In this document: positions 24,178 to 33,280 of the stretch, piece by piece
How the letters are laid out: the number at the start of each line of letters is the position of its first letter
Position numbering within the stretch: position 1 is the stretch's first letter
NCBI RefSeq assembly: GCF_018613315.1
Contig: NZ_JAGGQL010000014.1
Span: 1-64,000, forward strand
Length of the DNA stretch: 64,000 bases
DNA from: Bacillus sp. ISL-37
GTDB lineage: Bacteria; Bacillota; Bacilli; Bacillales; Cytobacillaceae
Direction: 5' to 3'
Program-made: the position numbers and the translations under genes
The notes under the pieces: generated by a model
Seen by the model: the letters and a program-made list of their open reading frames with translations, nothing else
What the model was told of the DNA's origin: nothing
Database searches by the model: none

Positions 24178-27100
24178 GTGGCACAATTGAACAAGGTTAT
24201 TCAAATCGAGAAATATCATGAAGGATTGGCGGCTGGAGTCGCTAAGATGTGGAACCTGAGTCGTGACGGCTGGGGCGGAGATACGCGCGTCATGACTGAG
24301 GAGCAGGTGAAAAAGAAGGAAGCGAACTCTGACAACATCGAGCTTTATCTGGCACTGGACGGAGAGGAAGTCGTCGGATACTGCGGACTGTCTGAGTACA
24401 AGGAGGATACGGGATCCTTGTATATCCCGCTGCTTAATGTCAGGACCGATTACCAGGGGCACAAGATCGGCAAGAAGCTCCTGCTTGAGGCGCTCGAAAA
24501 AACGGTGGAGCTTGGCTGGCCTCGGCTTGACCTTTACACCTGGGCCGGGAACACGAAGGCCGTTCCGCTTTATAAGAAGTGCGGATTTTTCTGGGAGGAC
24601 AGGGATGACTCAACCCACCTGATGAATTTCATTCCGCAGGTCCTGAACACGCCGCTTTTAAAACCGGTCTTTGAAAAACTGGATTGGTATGAGGACAGCA
24701 CAAGATTAATAGAAGTAAAGCCAGACGGAACCAAGCAAAACGGCTTCACTTTCTATGAATATAGCTGGCAGAACGCTGAAACGTCAGCGCGAGTACAATT
24801 CGAACGAACAAGCCGCGGCATCAGCTTGATTGAAACAGATGAGTTCATCCTGCAAATGAAATTGGCAGACCATGAAGTCATCCAGGAGGAAAAACGGGAA
24901 TTCGAGATTTCGGTCGTTAACAAGGGCGAATCACCCCTTTCCTTCAAGGCAATCGGGACGGATAATGAACGCATTAAGTATGATTTCGATGTGGAACGAC
25001 TGGTAGATCATGAGTCTACTATATCTGCCACCTTCACTGTAGAAAAAGGAGAAGAACCGAGCAACTGGCAGACGCATCCAAGCATCAAGGCTACTGTTTG
25101 GATCAATGGACTGGAATGTGAGTTGAAGCTAGGCATCTTCCCAATCAATCCGGCAAAATTAGAGGCCAGCTACTCTGGCAATCTATCTTTCCTGGAAAAA
25201 GAAACATCTATTAATCTTGAAATAAGTAATAACTTGAACGAAAACGCTGTTTTTGAATTGGACTTTACTGAAGATGAGCAGGTCGTGTTAGCCCAGCAAA
25301 CGTTCACCGTAGAAATCCCTGCACGCGGACGGAAGACGCTGTCTGTTCCTTTAACGGTAAAACAGCATGGATTTTACAATCCTGAGCTGACAATTGCAGC
25401 AACCAAAGCGGATGGACAAAAGCTAACCTTCGAGCAGGAAATATCGGTTGCTTTCAAAGGTTTTGGCGAAAAGTTCGGCGGTGAATCGAAGGATTTCTGG
25501 CATATTTTCAACGGCCTTGGCCAAATCAATGTCCGCAAACGGGACCTGCTGACGTCTGCCGCCAGAAACAACAATAAGAATCAGCCTTTTGCCTTTTTGA
25601 CACCGAAGCTTGGAAAACCATATTCACAGGAGTTCACCAAGAAAAAGCCTTCCTCAGTCACGTGGGAGATCAATGATTCCTCGATTGATCTGAAGATCGG
25701 CCTGGAATCTGCCGAGATGGAAGGGCTCCACTTAACTCAGACATACCGTCTATTCGGTGATGGCATCATCCACACTTGGGCTCAGGTTGAAAATAAAGGT
25801 GAGAGTATCCATCCCAATGTGGCTTTCAGCCAGCCAATCTATCACGAGATGGAGCAGGTCTACTTCCCACTCGACGGCGAGGTTGTGCATTTTACCGAAA
25901 ACCGGATCATGGAAATCGGCGAGCTGGAGACAGAGAGAATCAGCGGAAACTGGTATTTTAGCGAAGGACAATCAGGACCAATCGGATTGGCCTGGTCTGA
26001 AAGCAGCAATGCCGGTCCTGAAAGCTGGCAGTTTATCATCGAGGACCAATTTGGAAAGCTGGAGCCAGGTGAGAATGCTGTATCAGGGACCATCACCCTG
26101 TCACTCGGAGCTTTCGAGAATGTCGAAGAGTTCATCGCCTATGCAGAGCAAGTTCAAGTCCGAAAGAAACCTGAAACGATCAGCGAGTTAAATTTCAAAG
26201 CTGAGAAACTTATCATCCAGCCTGATACTGACTTAGCTTTCACTTTAAAAACGCATAGAAACAGCTACCTTGATGGAACATTAACAATTAAAGACAATGT
26301 TCACGCGGTTACAGCAGATATGGAGAAAACCTCTCATTCTATGACAGTGCCAACAGGAGCTCTACAGCCTGTGTCCATTCTTGAAGCCGCATACGCAGGC
26401 AACGGCACTCAAGCTATATTCAAAGAGATGCTAATCTCTTCTACCGGATGTGTGAATGCTAGAACGGAAGATGGCACCTTCATCGTCGATAATGGCGCCA
26501 TTACGCTGAAGGCAGACCCGGATTTCTATCCTGGAATCTATTCAATGGAAGTGAATGGACACGAATGGCTCGCCAACTCCTACCCAGAGCTGACGGCGAA
26601 AAGCTGGTGGAATCCATGGGCCGGTGGAATGAAGACCGTACCGAACGGAATCAATACCTTCTCGTTGTTAAAAGAAAGCAGCCATGCTGAAGTGGTCGAA
26701 TTGACGGACAGTGAAGGCAACAAATGGACCGGTCTCGCAATCACCACTGAGTTCAAGGAACATAAGCAGTGGAAAGACGTCCAGTATGCGCAATATTATA
26801 TGACGCTTCCTGGCGTGCCTGTTGTCGCTTCTTTTGCGGAAGTGATGGACGCTGGCGGGAAAAACCTTGCTGATGAAGTTTGGATTACAGACATGTTCAT
26901 TGGCGGTGACCAGCTGACTGATGTACAGGTTTCAGTCAGTGACACCCAGCAGGCACATGCTTATCATGCAGGCAGCGAGGAAATTGGTTTGCTGCTGGAT
27001 GGCGACTCGTACTTCACCTCCAACAGCTGTGATGAAAAGTTTTACATGATCCCGAACAACGATGCCTCTCCAACTGACGCGTATACAAATAAAGAAGTTT

Positions 27101-27219
27101 TGCAGCTAGTCTCAATGCACAAAGGCGACTTTGAAAAAAGCGCTCCCCTGTACCTGCTTTTTGATGAGCGCAGGCTGACCGGCGACTTGCTGAAAAAATT
27201 GAGAAGAGTCCAATTTTAA
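24178..27219 (+). CDS. Giant GNAT acetyltransferase fused to beta-rich domains
   Basis: The product has about 1,013 residues. Residues 1-160 are a GNAT domain with the acetyl-CoA loop YQGHKIGKKLL and the C-terminal motif NTKAVPLYKKCGF. The rest (about 165-1010) is predicted beta-sandwich material: Ig/CARDB-like segments to about 420, then a galactose-mutarotase/glycosidase-like part (THTWAQVENKG, GIYSMEVNGHEWLANSYPE, SWWNPWAGGMK). No signal peptide is present. GTG 24178 is 7 nt after GGGAGGAG and is preferred to ATG 24172, which is almost inside it. An amidohydrolase gene follows by 11 bp. The function is unknown, but a carbohydrate-like substrate would fit the beta-rich part (inference). Confidence 0.8.
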   Translation: MAQLNKVIQIEKYHEGLAAGVAKMWNLSRDGWGGDTRVMTEEQVKKKEANSDNIELYLALDGEEVVGYCGLSEYKEDTGSLYIPLLNVRTDYQGHKIGKKLLLEALEKTVELGWPRLDLYTWAGNTKAVPLYKKCGFFWEDRDDSTHLMNFIPQVLNTPLLKPVFEKLDWYEDSTRLIEVKPDGTKQNGFTFYEYSWQNAETSARVQFERTSRGISLIETDEFILQMKLADHEVIQEEKREFEISVVNKGESPLSFKAIGTDNERIKYDFDVERLVDHESTISATFTVEKGEEPSNWQTHPSIKATVWINGLECELKLGIFPINPAKLEASYSGNLSFLEKETSINLEISNNLNENAVFELDFTEDEQVVLAQQTFTVEIPARGRKTLSVPLTVKQHGFYNPELTIAATKADGQKLTFEQEISVAFKGFGEKFGGESKDFWHIFNGLGQINVRKRDLLTSAARNNNKNQPFAFLTPKLGKPYSQEFTKKKPSSVTWEINDSSIDLKIGLESAEMEGLHLTQTYRLFGDGIIHTWAQVENKGESIHPNVAFSQPIYHEMEQVYFPLDGEVVHFTENRIMEIGELETERISGNWYFSEGQSGPIGLAWSESSNAGPESWQFIIEDQFGKLEPGENAVSGTITLSLGAFENVEEFIAYAEQVQVRKKPETISELNFKAEKLIIQPDTDLAFTLKTHRNSYLDGTLTIKDNVHAVTADMEKTSHSMTVPTGALQPVSILEAAYAGNGTQAIFKEMLISSTGCVNARTEDGTFIVDNGAITLKADPDFYPGIYSMEVNGHEWLANSYPELTAKSWWNPWAGGMKTVPNGINTFSLLKESSHAEVVELTDSEGNKWTGLAITTEFKEHKQWKDVQYAQYYMTLPGVPVVASFAEVMDAGGKNLADEVWITDMFIGGDQLTDVQVSVSDTQQAHAYHAGSEEIGLLLDGDSYFTSNSCDEKFYMIPNNDASPTDAYTNKEVLQLVSMHKGDFEKSAPLYLLFDERRLTGDLLKKLRRVQF

Positions 27220-27230
27220 AAGGAGAAAAC

Positions 27231-28085
27231 ATGAAAATCATCGATGCCCATATACATTTATCAAACATTAAATCCTTTTATGAAACGGCCGAAAAGCTGT
27301 CATTCGTCGACTATTCAACAGCTGGCATCCTGAAGGAGTTCGAGGAAGCCAATGTGGTGCTCGGAATCGGCATGGGCCTGACAGAAACCGATAAGATGGG
27401 TTTCCCGGATTATGAAGCCCGGACGCCGATGGGACTCGATATGGAAGCAGAACTTCCGGCCAACATTTTTTGCTGCTCCGGGGTCAATCCTTATGACCTG
27501 GATGAGGCAGCCCTTGCCCGACTTGAAAAAGAACTGCAAAATCCGAAGACGGTCGGTATCAAAATCTATCTTGGCTACTATCCTTTTTATGCGTATGACG
27601 AAGTGTACGAACCGGTCTACAAGCTGGCGGCGAAATACCAGCTCCCTGTTGTGTTCCATACGGGTGACACCTATTCGGAACGCGGCTATTTGAAATATTC
27701 CCATCCGATGGCGATTGACGAGGTCGCCGTCAACCACCGCGATGTGAATTTCATGATGGCGCACTTTGGGGATCCGTGGACATTGACCGGAGCAGAAATC
27801 ATCTATAAAAATCCGAATGTATTTGCTGATCTGTCAGGGTTGATCGTTGGCACGAAAGAAGAGCTGGATAAACGCAGCCAGGGACGGTTCCTTGACCATT
27901 TGCGTCATGCGCTTGAGTTTGCCGATTCCTACGACAAGCTGCTGTTCGGCACAGACTGGCCGTTGATTCCGGTCGGTCCGTATATCGAGTTCATCAAAGA
28001 CCTGATTCCTCCCGAGCACCATGAGGATGTATTTTACAATACTGCCCTGAAGGTGTTTCCGAGAATTAAGCCGTTTTTGGAGTAG
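27231..28085 (+). CDS. Amidohydrolase-2 family metal hydrolase
   Basis: The 284-residue TIM-barrel enzyme has DAHIHLS (residues 5-11), VVFHTGDT, MMAHFGDP and LFGTDWP, which supply the expected His and Asp metal ligands. Members cleave amide bonds or decarboxylate. AAAGGAG lies 6 nt before the ATG. It forms a two-gene unit with the GNAT fusion, so an acetylation-deacylation or amide-processing pathway is plausible but not proven. Confidence 0.87.
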   Translation: MKIIDAHIHLSNIKSFYETAEKLSFVDYSTAGILKEFEEANVVLGIGMGLTETDKMGFPDYEARTPMGLDMEAELPANIFCCSGVNPYDLDEAALARLEKELQNPKTVGIKIYLGYYPFYAYDEVYEPVYKLAAKYQLPVVFHTGDTYSERGYLKYSHPMAIDEVAVNHRDVNFMMAHFGDPWTLTGAEIIYKNPNVFADLSGLIVGTKEELDKRSQGRFLDHLRHALEFADSYDKLLFGTDWPLIPVGPYIEFIKDLIPPEHHEDVFYNTALKVFPRIKPFLE

Positions 28086-28200
28086 AACTAGATGTGTTTT
28101 ATTATTAGAACCAGAATATATCTAGCTATTAGAACGAGAAGAAGTACATTTAGTAAAACGAGAATACATCCATTTAATAGAATAAGAAGAAGTCCCATTA
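28081..28200. repeat. 24-bp tandem array starting at a stop codon
   Basis: Units begin at 28081, 28105, 28129, 28153 and 28177, each like TTAGAACGAGAAGAAGTACA plus four bases. The first unit contains the amidohydrolase stop TAG (28083-28085) and the last runs into the terminator. Confidence 0.85.
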
Positions 28201-28225
28201 TCTCGATGATAATGGGACTTCTTTT
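28189..28225. terminator. Bidirectional terminator
   Basis: AAGAAGTCCCATTATC and GATAATGGGACTTCTT form a long stem with a short loop followed by T-rich sequence. It serves the amidohydrolase unit and the convergent AAE transporter. Confidence 0.9.
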
Positions 28226-28228
28226 GCC

Positions 28229-29842
28229 TTATAAAAAGAAAACCAAAACTTGTGATGCCACCGCAACTGATATAAGCGCGAATGGGTACGCGGCTGCGTA
28301 GGCGATCGCGGGATCCTCGGAATCCATCAACTGGTTGGTTGCCCCGAGACCTGGTGTACTAGTCATTCCACCGCACAATGCGCCTAGTGAGTGAATGATA
28401 CTGAGTCGGAAAAGCTTCCTCGCGATGAAAAAGCCGGCTACGACTGGCAGGATTGTAATAATCGCACCGCCGATGACAAGGTTGAAGCCTTCCTGCTGAA
28501 TAACCTGAACAATTCCTTTTCCAGCTGTCGTACCAGCGCCTGCAAGGAATAGGACCAGTCCGATATCTCTGATGACTTGATTCGATGGCTGGTAATAGCG
28601 CGCATGGATGGGGCCAAGCTTACCAAAGTGACCGATGATTAAAGCGATGAACAACGGTCCGCCGGCGACGCCGAATGTAATCGTGCCGAGCTTCGGAAAA
28701 TGAAACGGAATCATTCCCGCCAGCACACCCAGGAGCAACACTAAGCTCAGAGACAAGATATGGATATTCGTAACTGTCAGTTTCTTTCTGCTAAACAGCT
28801 TTTCTACATCATCCAAACGGTCTTCACTGCTCACAAGCGTCAGGACATCGCCGCGCTCCAGACGCCATTTTGCATTCTGGTTGAATTCAAAACCGCCACG
28901 TTCAATCCTCGTAACCGTCACTCCATATGCTCGCCTTAATTCAAGCTCCCTGATTGTCTTCCCGATCAATTCCAGGGCATCGACAGTGACCTTGCGAAGC
29001 TCCACATTATCGTGATTCTCGAAATTGCTCTCGACCTCTCTCCCGATATCCTGGCATAGTCTCTTTAAGTCACTCGGTAAACCGACAGCAACAAGCCGGT
29101 CCCCTACCAGGATTACCGTATCATTCAGGGCAATGATATTCCTGTCCCCGCGGATAACCCGACTGATGACGACCGTATTGTATTTATTGAACTCAAGCTC
29201 TTTTAAGGTTCTTTTATTAATAGAAGAATCCGTGACTTCGATTGTCATAACTTCAGGCGACTCATCATTGCGCACAGGTCCCGATTTCTTTTTCAAATCC
29301 TCTGCTAAGTCGACCTTCAGCACGCGCGGCAAAAGCTGTACGAACAGCACAACCGCCAGCACTCCGAATGGATAGGCAATACCGTAGCCGACAGACGCGA
29401 GTGGGTCGCCTGTTGCCTGAAGTGCAGCTGCTAGTCCTGGTGTACTTGTCAGCGCCCCCGTCATGATCCCGATGCTTAATGCCGGTGACAGGTTAAACAG
29501 CTTGGATACGACAATCGTTGTAACCGATGCGACCAGGACAATCAACAAACTGATGATGCCAAAGACAATCCCGCTCGTTTTCATCATACGGAAAAAGCGC
29601 GGTCCGGCAGACAAGCCGACGGCCACGATAAATAAGCCGAGGCCCAGCTGTTGGATGACCGGCGACACCTGGTAGCCGAAATGGCCAAACACCATTGCCG
29701 CCAGCAAGACACCGGACGTACCAAGGCTAAGTCCCCGTATTTTGATTTCCCCCAGCGCGGAGCCGAGAAATAATATGACAAATAGTAAAATTAACGGTTC
29801 ATCAAGCAAACCAATTATGCCGTCCAAAGATGATTCCTCCAA
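28229..29842 (-). CDS. AAE-family (aspartate-alanine exchanger type) transporter
   Basis: The 537-residue protein has two homologous membrane halves, each with the family's TSTPGL motif (GALTSTPGLAAAL, GGMTSTPGLGATN). Between them are two TrkA-C (RCK-C) regulatory domains (about 200-360). This matches YidE/YbjL and AspT-type carriers. The substrate cannot be named from sequence. It is a single gene. Confidence 0.87.
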   Translation of the reverse strand: MEESSLDGIIGLLDEPLILLFVILFLGSALGEIKIRGLSLGTSGVLLAAMVFGHFGYQVSPVIQQLGLGLFIVAVGLSAGPRFFRMMKTSGIVFGIISLLIVLVASVTTIVVSKLFNLSPALSIGIMTGALTSTPGLAAALQATGDPLASVGYGIAYPFGVLAVVLFVQLLPRVLKVDLAEDLKKKSGPVRNDESPEVMTIEVTDSSINKRTLKELEFNKYNTVVISRVIRGDRNIIALNDTVILVGDRLVAVGLPSDLKRLCQDIGREVESNFENHDNVELRKVTVDALELIGKTIRELELRRAYGVTVTRIERGGFEFNQNAKWRLERGDVLTLVSSEDRLDDVEKLFSRKKLTVTNIHILSLSLVLLLGVLAGMIPFHFPKLGTITFGVAGGPLFIALIIGHFGKLGPIHARYYQPSNQVIRDIGLVLFLAGAGTTAGKGIVQVIQQEGFNLVIGGAIITILPVVAGFFIARKLFRLSIIHSLGALCGGMTSTPGLGATNQLMDSEDPAIAYAAAYPFALISVAVASQVLVFFL

Positions 29843-30113
29843 TGATTACGATTGTGAAAATCTACACAACTTAGAATATCACGATGCTTAAACTATTCAT
29901 AACCAGACAGTGACGAAATTAGTACAAAAACAACACCTGGCTGTTGAAAACGATTTCTTCTATAAAAAAACAATGCTTTTAATGCGTTTTCCTCAAAGAA
30001 GGGAGTTGTAAACGGCCTTATTGGCTCTCAAACAGTAGGACTAGTTTTAAATCACTATTTTTTAGCAAAGACATCACGTTGCTCTACTTCCGCATAGCTG
30101 AAATATAAATTTA
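29843..30113. other. Intergenic, no gene seen
   Basis: This AT-rich stretch holds the promoter region of the AAE transporter. I see no convincing gene or RNA. The tandem array follows at 30114. Confidence 0.5.
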
Positions 30114-30232
30114 TATAGCGACTTTCTCTTCTTTATAGCGACTTTCCTTTTTTATAGCGAATTTTTTGTTTTTATAGCGAATTAATCTTTTTTATAGCGA
30201 CTTTTCTCTTTTTATAGCGAATTGGAAAATAT
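30114..30232. repeat. 20-bp tandem array, six units
   Basis: TATAGCGA starts at 30114, 30134, 30153, 30173, 30193 and 30213 (periods 20, 19, 20, 20, 20). The rest of each unit is T-rich. It ends just before the hmo terminator. Confidence 0.88.
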
Positions 30233-30252
30233 CGCTCTCTTTTTCCAATTGA

Positions 30253-30278
30253 AAAAGAGACCCATTTCTGAGTCTCTT
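30253..30278 (-). terminator. Terminator of the siderophore/heme operon
   Basis: AGAGAC pairs with GTCTCT on the minus strand and runs into T5, just past the stop at 30283. Confidence 0.8.
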
Positions 30279-30282
30279 CGCA

Positions 30283-30585
30283 TTAAATCACTTCATAAAC
30301 ATCCTGGGAGGATTCTAAAATATGATCTGGTTTTGGCTGGCCGATTTTTGCTTTATGTCCGGCGATATGGTCGGGGTGCTTCTCCCAGTTCTTCCAGTCC
30401 TGTTCGGATTGCCAGCTGATCATGACCATGACTTCTTCATCGCCCCGTCGGCTCTTTTTAACCAGTACCTGCTTATCAATGAAGCCTGGCTGCTGTTCAA
30501 TCAGCATGCCTTTTTTCGAAAAGCGTTCGATCACCTTGCTGGAATGTCCTTCTTCCACTAAGATTCTCTTAATTTGATAGAACAT
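30283..30585 (-). CDS. Antibiotic-biosynthesis-monooxygenase fold protein, HmoA/IsdG-like
   Basis: The 100-residue ABM-fold protein (QPGFIDKQVLVKK, VMVMISWQSEQDWKNWEKHPDH) resembles heme-degrading HmoA. Its ATG overlaps the yclQ-like stop (TAATG), so it is translationally coupled to the Fur-controlled siderophore importer. Release of iron from heme in the cytoplasm fits this setting, but the heme-ligand residue was not verified. Confidence 0.78.
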   Translation of the reverse strand: MFYQIKRILVEEGHSSKVIERFSKKGMLIEQQPGFIDKQVLVKKSRRGDEEVMVMISWQSEQDWKNWEKHPDHIAGHKAKIGQPKPDHILESSQDVYEVI

Positions 30586-31529
30586 TATAGTGCAGACCTC
30601 ACTTCTTCGATCATTGACTGCATTGATTGCAAGCCGCCGCCGCTTAGGTACCAGTTCGTACCGTCAAGGTAAATGATTTTGCCGTTTTTGAAGGCCTCAG
30701 TCTTTTTCACAAGTTCATTCTCGATTGTTTCCTTCGCTCCTGCATCTCCACCAACTGCTGCAGTTCGGTCAATGACGAACAGGATTCCAGGGTTTTTCTC
30801 AAGGATGTATTCAAATGTGATGCTCTGGCCGTGAGTCGATGCTTCGATTTTTTCATCTGCCGCCTTGAAGCCAAATACATCATGAAGGAATCCGTAACGA
30901 GATCCGGCACCATAAGCGCTGACCTTGCCCTCATTCGCCAGCACAAGCAATGCTTTCTCATCTGCTGAAGAAGCTTCTTTATTGATTTCATCTATACTCT
31001 TATTGACTTCCGCTATTTTTCCCGTGACAACATCTTCTTTTTCAAAAATTTCACCAATCAGCTTCATGTTCTTTTCAAAGGATTCCATGTATTTTGTATA
31101 GTCCATACCAACGAAAACGGTCGGTGCGATTTCCTCGAACTGATCGTACAATTCGGCTTGTCGTGCAGAAATGAAAATGACATCTGGCTTCATCGCGTGG
31201 ATTGCTTCAAAATCAGGTTCTTTCAAGCTGCCGACATTTGTGTATTCCTTGCCAGCGTACTTCTCAAGGTATTCTGGTACGATTGCCTGTGGTACGCCTG
31301 TAACCTCGACGCCTAGCTCATCAAGAGTATCTAATACACCAAAGTCAAACACGACAACTTTTTCAGGACTCTTTTTGACAGTTGCTTCCCCGTACTCATG
31401 CTTGATCGTCATTTCCTTCGCTTCGTCTTTTCCTGCTGCTGCTGTCGTTTCTGCTTTTTCTTCAGAACCACATGCTGCCAGGGCAAATAACATTGCAAAA
31501 ACAAGTGCTAACAAACTGAATTTTTTCAT
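30585..31529 (-). CDS. yclQ: Siderophore-binding lipoprotein, YclQ-like
   Basis: The 314-residue protein has a lipoprotein signal ending LAAC, a low-complexity linker and a FecB/FepB-type Fe-siderophore-binding domain (SPEKVVVFDFGVLDTLDELG, MKPDVIFISARQ). The similarity and gene order match B. subtilis YclNOPQ, which imports petrobactin-type catechol siderophores. It delivers substrate to the YclN/YclO permeases. Confidence 0.87.
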   Translation of the reverse strand: MKKFSLLALVFAMLFALAACGSEEKAETTAAAGKDEAKEMTIKHEYGEATVKKSPEKVVVFDFGVLDTLDELGVEVTGVPQAIVPEYLEKYAGKEYTNVGSLKEPDFEAIHAMKPDVIFISARQAELYDQFEEIAPTVFVGMDYTKYMESFEKNMKLIGEIFEKEDVVTGKIAEVNKSIDEINKEASSADEKALLVLANEGKVSAYGAGSRYGFLHDVFGFKAADEKIEASTHGQSITFEYILEKNPGILFVIDRTAAVGGDAGAKETIENELVKKTEAFKNGKIIYLDGTNWYLSGGGLQSMQSMIEEVRSAL

Positions 31530-31571
31530 TGTTAAACTCTCCTTTGTTATTGTTTTAATTTAAGTTTCATA

Positions 31572-32333
31572 TTAAGAATTAAAGTAAACGCAAATCCGGC
31601 AATTGTTCATTTCTTGGATTGGAATATCCATATCGTAGATTTCTTTTAGGGCGTCTGACTGGATGATTTCTCTGGTTGGCCCATCCTTGACGACTTTTCC
31701 ATCCTTCAGTGCGACGATGCGGTCTGAATAAACGGATGCAAAGTTGATGTCATGCAAGACGATGACGACAGTTTTGCCAAGGTCATCAACAAGCTGGCGA
31801 AGAATTTTCATGATCTGAACGGAATGCTTCATATCCAGGTTGTTCAGCGGTTCATCGAGCAGGATGTACTCGGTATCCTGGGCGATGACCATCGCGATGA
31901 ACGCGCGTTGCTTCTGACCCCCAGACAGTTCGTCGAGATAACTGTCCTGCATCTCGATAAGATGCATATACTCAATCGCCTGGTCGACGAATCGTTCATC
32001 CTCCTCTGTCAGCCTCCCTTTTGAGTAAGGGAACCTTCCGAACGACACAAGCTCGCGGATCGTCAGACGAACATTCATGTAATTCGACTGCTTCAAGATC
32101 GAGACGACCTTCGAAAAGTCATTCGACTTCATCTTCCGGACATCGGTTTGGTCGATGAGCACTTCCCCGGAGTCCGCATCGAGCAGCCGGCTGACCATCG
32201 AGAGCAGCGTCGATTTCCCCGCGCCATTCGGTCCGATGAACGAGGTGATTTGCCCGCGTTGGATATTGACCGTTACATCCTCGACGACACTCTTTTTTCC
32301 ATAAAATTTGGACAGTGAACGAACTGATATCAT
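31572..32333 (-). CDS. yclP: Iron-siderophore ABC ATPase, YclP-like
   Basis: The 253-residue ATPase has Walker A GPNGAGKST, signature LSGGQKQR and Walker B YILLDEP. It powers the importer. It overlaps the yclO-like gene by 4 bp. Confidence 0.92.
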   Translation of the reverse strand: MISVRSLSKFYGKKSVVEDVTVNIQRGQITSFIGPNGAGKSTLLSMVSRLLDADSGEVLIDQTDVRKMKSNDFSKVVSILKQSNYMNVRLTIRELVSFGRFPYSKGRLTEEDERFVDQAIEYMHLIEMQDSYLDELSGGQKQRAFIAMVIAQDTEYILLDEPLNNLDMKHSVQIMKILRQLVDDLGKTVVIVLHDINFASVYSDRIVALKDGKVVKDGPTREIIQSDALKEIYDMDIPIQEMNNCRICVYFNS

Positions 32334-33280
32334 GTTGATCGACTCTCCTTCAGTAGTAAGTAGATGAAATACACGCCACCGACGAAATTGATGATGACAC
32401 TAAGCGTGGTGGAGAATGTGAAGACTCTTTCCACGATCCATTGGCCGCCAACAAGAGAAATCACGCTGATTAAAATCGCTCCACTGATCAGGACGCTGTG
32501 CTTGTAGGTTTTGAAAGCTTGATAGGATAGATTCGCAACAATCAAACCTAAAAAAGTAAGCGGTCCAACAAGGGCGGTGGAAATCGAAATGAATACGGCA
32601 ACGAGCACCAGCATTTTTTTTACAATAGAATCATAGGGAACTCCAAGGTTGATCGCATTTTCCCTGCCGAGCGACAGCACATCGAGATAGGTTGTGAACC
32701 TCCAAGCATAAATGATCAGCAGGACAATCATGCCAATCGCCAGCCATACCAGGTCGGTGTTGATATTGTTGAAGCTGGCAAACATCCTATCCTGGACAAC
32801 CTGGAATTCGTTCGGATCGATCAGCACCTGCAGAAAGGTAGAAATGCTTGAGAAAAAGGTTCCGACGATGATTCCCACTAGGAGCAAAAAGTAGATTGGT
32901 TGATTCCCTTTTTTAAAAAGAAGCCGGTAAAGCAGCAAGGCGAACACAACCATGATTGCCACTGTTAAAATGAAGTTCAACTGTTTATTGACGACTGTCA
33001 CATGGCCCGAACCGAGAAAGAAAATCAGTACTGTCTGCAGCAGCATGTAAAGCGAATCGAGTCCGATTATGCTCGGTGTCAGGATGCGGTTGTGGCTGAT
33101 TGTCTGGAATACGACGGTTGAATAGGCGATTGCCACTCCGGTGATCACCATCGCAGCCACCTTCATCGCCCGCTTCGGCAGGGCATAATCGAAGCTGCCA
33201 TTCAGGTCATGGAATAAATACAGCATGCTTGCACCAATTGCGATTAACACAAGGAGGGTTAACTTGACTGAGTTACGCAT
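32330..33280 (-). CDS. yclO: Iron-siderophore permease, YclO-like
   Basis: The 316-residue FecCD-family permease has about nine membrane helices with GPLTFLGLIVANLSYQ, the FecCD cytoplasmic coupling segment. It overlaps yclN-like by 8 bp and yclP-like by 4 bp. It forms a heterodimer with YclN. Confidence 0.9.
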   Translation of the reverse strand: MRNSVKLTLLVLIAIGASMLYLFHDLNGSFDYALPKRAMKVAAMVITGVAIAYSTVVFQTISHNRILTPSIIGLDSLYMLLQTVLIFFLGSGHVTVVNKQLNFILTVAIMVVFALLLYRLLFKKGNQPIYFLLLVGIIVGTFFSSISTFLQVLIDPNEFQVVQDRMFASFNNINTDLVWLAIGMIVLLIIYAWRFTTYLDVLSLGRENAINLGVPYDSIVKKMLVLVAVFISISTALVGPLTFLGLIVANLSYQAFKTYKHSVLISGAILISVISLVGGQWIVERVFTFSTTLSVIINFVGGVYFIYLLLKESRST

